Part shown: in pieces, positions 56,771 to 64,000 of the stretch | Layout: each line of letters starts with the position of its first letter | Position numbering within the stretch: position 1 is the first letter of the stretch | Assembly (NCBI GenBank): GCA_950106755.1 | Contig: OX467084.1 | Span: 35,963,213-36,027,212 of the forward strand | Reading direction: 5' to 3' | DNA: 64,000 bases | Source: Climacium dendroides | Lineage: Eukaryota > Streptophyta > Bryopsida > Hypnales > Climaciaceae | Notes under the pieces: model-generated | Databases searched by the model: none | Seen by the model: only the letters and a program-made list of their open reading frames with translations | Told to the model about the DNA's origin: nothing | Program-made: the position numbers and the translations under genes

Positions 56771-59700
56771 ATGGCGCCTTCGGAAGGTTGGAGATCGGGT
56801 GAGGATGTGGTGGCAGCTCCGGCGGAGAGAGCGCTTTCTTTTATTTCAAATTCGCTGACGGAGGTGCAGAAGAGCACGGGGATGGACATGAAGCTCATTC
56901 AGTCGAGAGTACAGTCGTTTCGGGACAAATCAAAGACACTGGACGTGAACTGGAAGGACTCGACGCTGGCGAATTTTCCTGCGAAGGTGAAGGCCGACGT
57001 GCGGAAAATTTCGCTCAATCTCAGCGTGGAGGATTTTGATCTTCTCAAGAGCTTGAAGCCCAAACTGGACCGTCCGTGGTCGGACATGTCCATGCAGGGA
57101 CTCAAGAACGAGCTCTGGCTCGTCCCGCACATGGACGAAGCTGTAGGGTTCGGGAAGAACTCCGAGATCGGAGCTGGAAGCAACACGCAGGAGCGCGAGA
57201 GGCGCGTTGTGGTTCCGAAGTCACAGGGAGCCAGGAAGAAGATTAGGGTTTCACAGAACTGGGATGAGCCTCTGAAGAAGGTGAAAAAGACAGTGGAGGA
57301 TCGTTTGCGGGCCTTGGAGACCACGGCAGCGACCCGCAAGACGCCTGTGGAGTTTTTTGAAAACGTGAAGAAAAATCTCGTGAGTCTTTGTGCACCTTGA
57401 CACACCGTTGTATTTCCACTAAGAGTTGTACGCATAGTCTTCTATCTAAACGTCGTTCTAGGACGGGCATCTGACAGGCATATCTTACAGGATCAGCAAA
57501 CAATCAAGAAGCCTCCAGGTTGCAACAATGCTGATTTCTTTAGAGCCTTGCTTGGGGCATTGTACACTTAAGCGTTGTGCTTGCTCTGTGAAGAATTGTT
57601 AGAGGTTGTAGGCTGCGAGATACTTGATTGGGAAATCAGGTTTATGATCTCGTGTTTTTTCTCTCTTTCATGATGTCTTCCTTGTAGAAATTGCCAAAGG
57701 GTCCGGACTTCAGTGCCAATATTGACAAACACAGGATAGAAGTGGCGCCGCTGAATGTTTCGGAGTTGCTTGAGTCCTTGGTGCGCCAGTCCCAGCCTCT
57801 GATGGATCATCTTGGCATCAAGAAAGGTACGCGTCCAAGTTCTCTATGAAGCAGCCGCTTGTCGTTCTTGCACTGCATAGGGTGGAGGATACTACTTGCG
57901 TCACCTCAAGTATTTTAACATCTGAAGGGAAGTGTGATATTTTGGAGCTCAGCATACAGCAGTGTAGAGATCACGAGAACCAATCCGTTGAGTCGGTATT
58001 AGAGACAGGATTAGGGTGTTTTTTGGGTGCACAAACATGTCGATGTTTTCGGGTTCTGTGTGTTGACCTTGAGCTGGGATGCGTTGCTGTGAATGCAGAG
58101 GTTACTGAAAAGCTTCGTGAGATGGTGAGGAGCTGTAAACGCAGAGACCTGCAACTCTCCAGCGTTTCTGCAGAAAGAAAACGTGGTCTTGCTGTCAGCA
58201 ACAAAAAGGAGTTATCTACGGATGACGATCTTGATTTGAGAATTGCGAGTGTGATTCAAAGCACCGGTTATAACTACAAAGGGGGCCCCTGGACTGAGAA
58301 TCAGACTCTGCAACAAACCAAGGAGGACTTGCGCAGAAATATTGCGATCGTCACAACCGCAAGCTTACCTTGGATGACAGGAACTGCTGTGAATCCTTTG
58401 TTTAGGGCCGCCTACTTGGCCCGATCTGGGGACCAGAACGTGACCTTGTTGGTGCCTTGGTTATGCAAGACAGATCAAGTGCAAGTGTACCCGAATCAGA
58501 TGACCTTCGAATCTCCAGGTGAGCAGGAGAATTTTGTGCGGAAGTGGGTGGAAGACCGAGTTGGATTCAAGAGCGATTTCAAGATAGCATTTTACCCTGG
58601 CAAGGTTAGATACGTTTCTGTCCATTTTTGGAAAGTGTATGTTTTGGGGTTGGAGATTTTCCGGTTTTTTTTTTTTTCAGTTCATGATGCCCTTTGAACT
58701 TCTAACTCATTCATTCTGAGAACGCCTGTTATTAGAGTGGGTAAGGAATTATCATATCATAATGTTTTGTATCCTGAACTGTCTTATTTGGTTGAATGCG
58801 CAGTTTTCTACCGAGAAACGCAGTATCCTTGCAGCTGGGGACATCTCCCAGTTCATTCCTGATCAGGAAGCTGATGTTGCAGTGCTGGAAGAGCCCGAAC
58901 ATTTGACCTGGTATTATCACGGGCGACGCTGGACCGATAAGTTTCAACATGTCGTTGGTGTGGTTCATACAAACTACTTGGAATATGTCAAGCGGGAAAA
59001 GAATGGGAGGCTACAGGCTTTCCTTTTAAAGCATGTGAACAACTGGGTGGTTCGTATATACTGCAATAAGGTGAGTGTCATTTTTATAAGCAAATGAAAT
59101 TTATACTTTCCAAGTCCCGCTTCCATCACGTACATAGACAACACTTACATGTAGATATTTAAATCTGATCTGAGACAGAGGTAATGACAACTCTCGGCTT
59201 CCTGAACTAACAATGACCTCTCTATGATAGGTCTTGCGCTTGTCAGCTGCAACGCAAAATTTACCAAAATCATCTGTTTGCAATGTTCATGGAGTGAATC
59301 CTCAATTTCTGAGCATTGGCAAGAGACTCGCAGAAGTTGACGACAATGAGCCCAAGTTTCCAAAGGGTGCTTACTACCTTGGGAAATTGATCTGGGGTAA
59401 AGGATACAGGGAACTAGTCGATCTGTTATCGCAGAACAGGGATGCTCTGGGCAACATCAATATGGATCTCTTTGGAAGCGGGGAAGACTCGGATGCAGTC
59501 AGAGCTGAGGTTCAGAAATACGGACTGGCCCTGAATTTTCATCCAGGGAGAGATCACGCTGATGCTGCCCTCCACGGGTATGATCCTTTGCGCTTGAATT
59601 ACCTTAACGTATTCTGTCTGGAGCTCAGTTTTATTTATACACAATTTTGATTTAGAAAAGACCTTGTTTCTTTGTTTCTGGTGTCTTGATCATGTGTCTG

Positions 59701-60271
59701 TTTCTTTTGCAGCTACAAGGTGTTCATCAATCCAAGCATTAGCGATGTGGTATGCACAACAACCGCAGAGGCCCTGGCCATGGGCAAGATTGTGGTCTGC
59801 GCACATCACCCTTCTAACGAGTTTTTCTTGTCTTTCCCCAACTGCTACACTTACCGCACTCCTGAAGAGTTCGTCGAGAAAGTGAAGTTGGCGTTAGCAT
59901 CGGAGCCCCAACCTCTGTCGCCAGAGCTTCAGCATCTTTTATCATGGGAGGCCGCAACCGATCGTTTCATCGACTCTGCAGAGATTAGCAGTCTACCACC
60001 GCGAGGAGCAAGGACGGGGAAGAGGAAGAGACGACTGCCTATCGAAGCAGCGAAGAGAAGAACCATGACCCTATCACTAGCTTTGCCGAAGCAGACGCTG
60101 AGCAATATGCTCGACACCGGGCTTGCATATGCGCACTACTTCCTCTCAGGTATTGAAATTGCAAGAAAAGCAGCTGGAGCTTTGCCAGGGACCATGAAGA
60201 TTGGTGAAGAATACCGCAAGGACTTGGCTCTTCCCCCTCCACCACCTCGAAGGACTCACTATGGTTGGTAG
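56771..60271 (+). CDS. DGD1: digalactosyldiacylglycerol synthase 1 (DGD1), six exons
   Basis: Exons are 56771-57379, 57688-57826, 58174-58604, 58804-59070, 59231-59577 and 59713-60271. All introns are GT-AG, phases match, and they give 783 residues (Arabidopsis DGD1 808 from memory). The enzyme transfers galactose from UDP-galactose to MGDG at the chloroplast outer envelope, making the main bilayer galactolipid of thylakoids. The N-terminal extension (about 1-250) is the DGD1-specific region. The GT4-type glycosyltransferase starts at [22 protein letters not shown] and continues with [68 protein letters not shown] and [20 protein letters not shown], as in plant DGD1. The ATG at 56771 starts MAPSEGW; the frame is open upstream but without another ATG. 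Confidence 0.94.
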
Positions 60272-61514
60272 GTGCGAACACCAGTGCATCTAGTATACGT
60301 TACTTTTGCAATTTTTGAAGCAAACAGTAGATTACTTGCGCTTCCAACTCGTTCATATCGTTCGGTCGCTTTTTTAGTCTGTACAGTACACTATTTAGAC
60401 AGTGAAAGACTTGAATGTCACTGATGGACACAAGCTACAGCTCTTCATGAATTGCAGAGAGAAAGAAGAGGAAAAACAATTGCTTGTACTTGCTCCACCA
60501 CTTTTCTGAAAGTGAATGTGGAGGGCTTTGAGTGTACATTAGAAAGAATAGTGGCCTGCTTCGTGCAGCAACTATGTTCTTACCGTTTGTCCAGGTCAAC
60601 TCTGGACTGTATTAAAATTATTTCTAAAACATACCGAGTCATGTTCTGATGTCAATTCACATCTGCTTGTTTTGAAATTCCTGTCCATCGTTTCTACATT
60701 TTGTTGAAGTTCTCTGCTTTCATGTGGCCTCTTTCAGTGGGAGGCACCAAGTGGACACAGCAGCTTGTTGTGAATTTTCTATCCCTGTTGTTGAACTTCT
60801 GATTTTGTAGGGTTTTGTTACATAACGCTGCAGCTTCCAGGAAGCTCATGAGACCACTGAAGCGAAAGAGTCCTAAAGAAATCCTGACGCCGACAAAGAA
60901 CTGAGAGAATAGGAAAGCGCCGCCGGCCCTCCTGCACACCCGAAGAATATTGTTGTCCCGTAAATTTTTGTGACAGGAAATGGGGACCCGTGCGCTCTGA
61001 GGCATGGCAGCCGCCAAGTCACATATAGCAATTCATTCTTATCCTTCGCTGAAACTGCAACGGAATCGGACCGGACCCACAGTCCGGGGAGTTCTGTACA
61101 GAAAACGGACAATTTCCGAGCTTCTACAAGCTGACTCGGATTTTTCAAATTTTATCCGGAAGTGAACTTAAAGGCTGTAAATTTTATCGGTTTTCATCCC
61201 CCATTTCCTAAAGGATTTAGGCAATTAGCCGATAACTTTTTTTTTCAGTTTGTCATTTTCCTAAATGTCAAAAATGTGGTCGGATTTGCATTTTGGTGGT
61301 GGATTTTAGTTCACTCAACATTTTTTTGGTTTTAAAGTGTATTTGACTTTCACTTCTTATTTTTTATAGTTAAAGTATCCTTGGCAGGAGTTGAACTTGG
61401 CAAAGCCCCTACCATCTTAGGGCCAAGGATGTAGCCTTCAGAAAATACAAGGATCCAAAAAGGGTTTAAGTATTTTCCAGAGGCTTGTTAGTATGGTTAG
61501 TTCAAAAAAGCTAC
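60272..61514. other. DGD1 3' flank and spacer
   Basis: 60272-60700 is probably the 3' untranslated region. Short minus-strand frames at 60694-61148 are not recognised. From 61140 the sequence becomes AT-rich. Confidence 0.5.
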
Positions 61515-61940
61515 GTACCACTATTGTCAGTATCAAGAGCAAGAGTATCAAGAGCAAGGTACCACTGTTGTCAGTATCAAGAGCAAGAGTATCAAGAGCA
61601 AGGTACCACTGTTGTCAGTATCAAGAGCAAGAGCACCGGAAGGACAAGATGCATCACTCACACTAGGTCTACTTGGAGAATTCAAGTAAGAAGATGGGTT
61701 AGCAAACAAAAAACGATATTTTGAGCAAGAGTATCAAGAGCAAGAGCAAGAGCACCGGAAGGACAAGATGCATCACTCACACTAGGTCTACTTGGAGAAT
61801 TCAAGTAAGAAGATGGATTAGCAAACAAAAAACGATATTTTGTGTCATTCTTCCAAATAGGAATGGCATCACTAATAATATTGTCTACCTCCTCATTCTT
61901 CCAAATAGGAATGGCATCACTAATAATATAGTCTACCTCC
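61515..61940. repeat. compound tandem repeats at the 3' end of the hAT relic
   Basis: Three 44-bp units start GTACCACT at 61515, 61559 and 61603, with TATCAAGAGCAAGAG inside. A roughly 118-bp duplication follows (AGAGCACCGGAAGGACAAGA near 61628 and 61749). Then comes a 48-bp duplication (TTCCAAATAGGAATGGCATC near 61850 and 61898), which repeats a DAIPIWKN segment in the transposase frame. Confidence 0.85.
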
Positions 61941-63988
61941 TCCTTAGGGCCTTCTAGTGCAATTCGCAGCATTGCTTCTAAGTTCTTGTTGCCCAACCTG
62001 TTTCTAACTCTAGTTTTGATCAAATTCTGCACACTGAAAGCACGCTCACAAGTTGCTATGGAAACACATTGCACACGAGCTAATTTAGCAAGAACAAGAA
62101 GGTTAGGATACCAGATTTGTAAAGCATGATTCCAAGTAATCATGCCCCACAAATCCCTTAAATTTTTTTCTCCCCATTCCATGGTAAATTGGAGTTTGAA
62201 GGCAAGGAATTCACGCTTACAAGCTGCTTGATCTATAAAAGGAGGGAGAGAGAAACCCAAGTGCGACCGGTCTACTCCATAATGCTACAACAAAGTCTCC
62301 AATTCAAAAATGCACCAATTCTGTAAGCCCACTTGCTTTAATGGCATGTTAGTAGGGTTTAGGATTTTGAAACAAGAAATCACATTATTATCCCTAAAAC
62401 GCGCATCTAGGCCAGCACAAACCGCCTTAGCAAAGTTTTTCTGAAATGCCAATGCCTCCTCAAGGTCAAAACCCAACCTAGATTGCTGCAATTGAAAATC
62501 ATGAAACATATTATCTTTCAGCTAAGACTGCAGTCTCCGCAGGTAACCGCCATGTGGACCATAGTCAAGCAAGACGTGATAACTAGTGCACTCGTTGAAC
62601 ACATCAGCATTCAAATCACACAAGTCTACAATAAACATCATGCGAATTTGAGCAATCTCAGTGCGAACAATACTACCTATTGTTGTGACATCAACAAACT
62701 TCAATTGGAAAATCCTAGACAGCACAGCTAGAGAGTGAAGAATGTCAGCAAAAAAAAATAAGATGTAAACAAACTTGAACTGCCCGAGCTTATCTAACAC
62801 AACCGCTCCTTGACTTGCATCCTTACCATCCACTTGTTTGAAGAAGGCAAGTACCGATTCAAGTGAATCACACAAAGTTGTGATTAACTGCCAACGACTC
62901 AACCAACAGATCTTATGATACCGTTTCATTGTTTTCTTAGAATTAGAATCAAACAACTGCTTTTACAAGGCCGTGAGAGTCTGCTTCCTTTTACTGGACT
63001 TATTAAAAAAGGAAGAAACTGAATTCAACAACGAATTGATTTCATTAGACAAAACCTTACAATCCGGTGCCTTAGAAACATCTAAGGTTGCAAGGTTAGT
63101 TTGGTGAGCCACGCAATGACAAGACAAAAGGAACGGGTTCACCTCGTTTTTTATCTGTGTTGCAACACCGCCCTGGGAGCCCACCATTGTACTTGCTCCA
63201 TCGCTGCCAAAGGCCACAAACTTACTAAGATCAAGACCCCATAGCCGCAACTAAGAGATGACACAATCAAAAATGGTGGCAACGTCCCTTTTTCTACCCT
63301 GCAACTGCAATAGTCCTAGAAAAACGGTAAGAGGCAAACCTTCTTCTACAATGGTTGCGAACATGACAAGATGGCCTATGGCACTAATATCTGTCGACTC
63401 GTCAATCATAATGTCAAAGAAACGTGAATTTCAAACCCTACAGAGAATCTGCTTATGGATTACAACAGAAAGGCACCAAACAAAATCACCGCAAGCTTTT
63501 TCATCCTGGTACATGCTAGCAATGATCAGAGCCTTGACAGACAACAACAATTTGTACAAAGCAGGGAATTTTGCATAAAGCAGTGACTGCTTCCTTGTGA
63601 AGTAGGCCGCTCAAAAAAGAGTATGTAGGGCCCCATCACAAGCATGTTGGCCACTGAGAATTGCTTTTTCCATCATTTTTCCACCACTGTTGCATGCCCA
63701 GGCAAGGCGGCGGTGCTCATTTGATCTTCTATGATCCATGAAAGCATTCGCTTTGAAGTTTTTTGAACCTTCTTTGGCATATGTTGAGTGACCCCCTTTC
63801 TCCATACAAACTTTACAGAATAGTTTTCCCACTTCGGCAAAGAACTCTAGCCAAGGAAACTAAGTCGACCACCCTTTTTTCCACAAACCGTGTGCAAGTT
63901 CTGCCTGGAAAGGAGGAGTAAGATTTGTACCTACAGTTTTGCTCGATCTAGAGCTTTCGGTGAAGGATGGAAACTCCTCTGAGTCCAT
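61682..63988 (-). pseudogene. hAT-family transposase (ZNF862-like), seven in-frame stops
   Basis: One frame of 769 codons runs from the ATG at 63988 to TGA at 61682-61684 without a frameshift, but internal stops lie at 63860-63862, 63611-63613, 63431-63433, 63251-63253, 62963-62965, 62522-62524 and 62285-62287. Domains: a zinc finger near residues 55-95 (FCKVCMEKG, later HRRSNEHRRLAW); hAT catalytic core motifs FFDIMIDESTDIS near 190 and FVAFGSDGASTMVG near 260; CHCVAHQTNLA near 290; and the C-terminal dimerisation region VSIATCERAFSVQNLIKTRV with LEAMLRIAL near 650. The last 85 or so codons run into tandem repeats. It cannot make full-length enzyme. Terminal inverted repeats were not found; the upstream end is outside the window. 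Confidence 0.85.
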
Positions 63989-64000
63989 TTCCCTCAATTT

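Noticed and set aside
61515..61940. Possible CRISPR-like array or coding repeats
   Set aside because: Units are nested duplications of different periods with no unique spacers. They overlap the decayed tail of a transposase frame.
61682..63988. A functional hAT gene rescued by U-to-C RNA editing of its seven stops
   Set aside because: U-to-C editing of stop codons is known from organelle transcripts of hornworts and ferns, not from nuclear transposons. Simple decay is the better explanation.

Overview
This is nuclear DNA from a land plant. Compact, GC-richer genes with GT-AG introns sit between long AT-rich stretches full of transposon debris. The gene set includes chloroplast-targeted proteins of chlorophyll, galactolipid and plastid-ribosome metabolism. 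Short introns, several intronless genes and very AT-rich spacers look more bryophyte-like (moss or liverwort) than flowering-plant-like. That placement is an inference and I name no species.

Layout. 0-2.3 kb: the first exon of an unidentified minus-strand gene (KEN and D-box-like motifs) and its flank. 2.35-6.26 kb: a structurally complete non-autonomous LTR retrotransposon with TTGAT target duplications, a tRNA-Asp-type primer site and only a broken coiled-coil ORF. 6.3-16.4 kb: AT-rich repeats, including an 85-bp hairpin, TA tracts, copies of a dispersed repeat family, and two adjacent foldback elements carrying nested insertions (one Stowaway-like). 17.2-19.9 kb: a SLC35F-type transporter gene whose start, splice donor and stop are each caught in a local tandem duplication. 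22.8-25.3 kb: a six-exon minus-strand gene for the sulfhydryl oxidase ERV1, assembled here exon by exon. 26.4-31.0 kb: a four-exon SHOC1/ZIP2-like meiotic crossover gene (minus). 31-36.9 kb: repeats and a TTA-flanked terminal-inverted-repeat element. 36.9-38.7 kb: a three-exon SERAC1-like hydrolase (minus). 40.6-46.0 kb: a Tourist-like MITE, a 281-bp MITE, a pogo-like transposon relic with CACTA-like ends, and a foldback. 47.9-50.0 kb: direct and tandem repeats.

50.1-60.3 kb is gene-dense: chloroplast GTPase Der/EngA (minus), head-to-head with divinyl chlorophyllide a 8-vinyl reductase (plus), then an F-box/kelch gene and the six-exon galactolipid synthase DGD1 (both plus). Three of the four serve plastid biogenesis: Der in plastid ribosome assembly, DVR in chlorophyll, DGD1 in thylakoid galactolipid. 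The right edge (61.5-64 kb) holds tandem repeats and a hAT transposase relic that stays in one frame through seven nonsense codons.

Intron boundaries were placed by eye from GT/AG sites, phase continuity and remembered family features. No search, alignment or transcript data were used.
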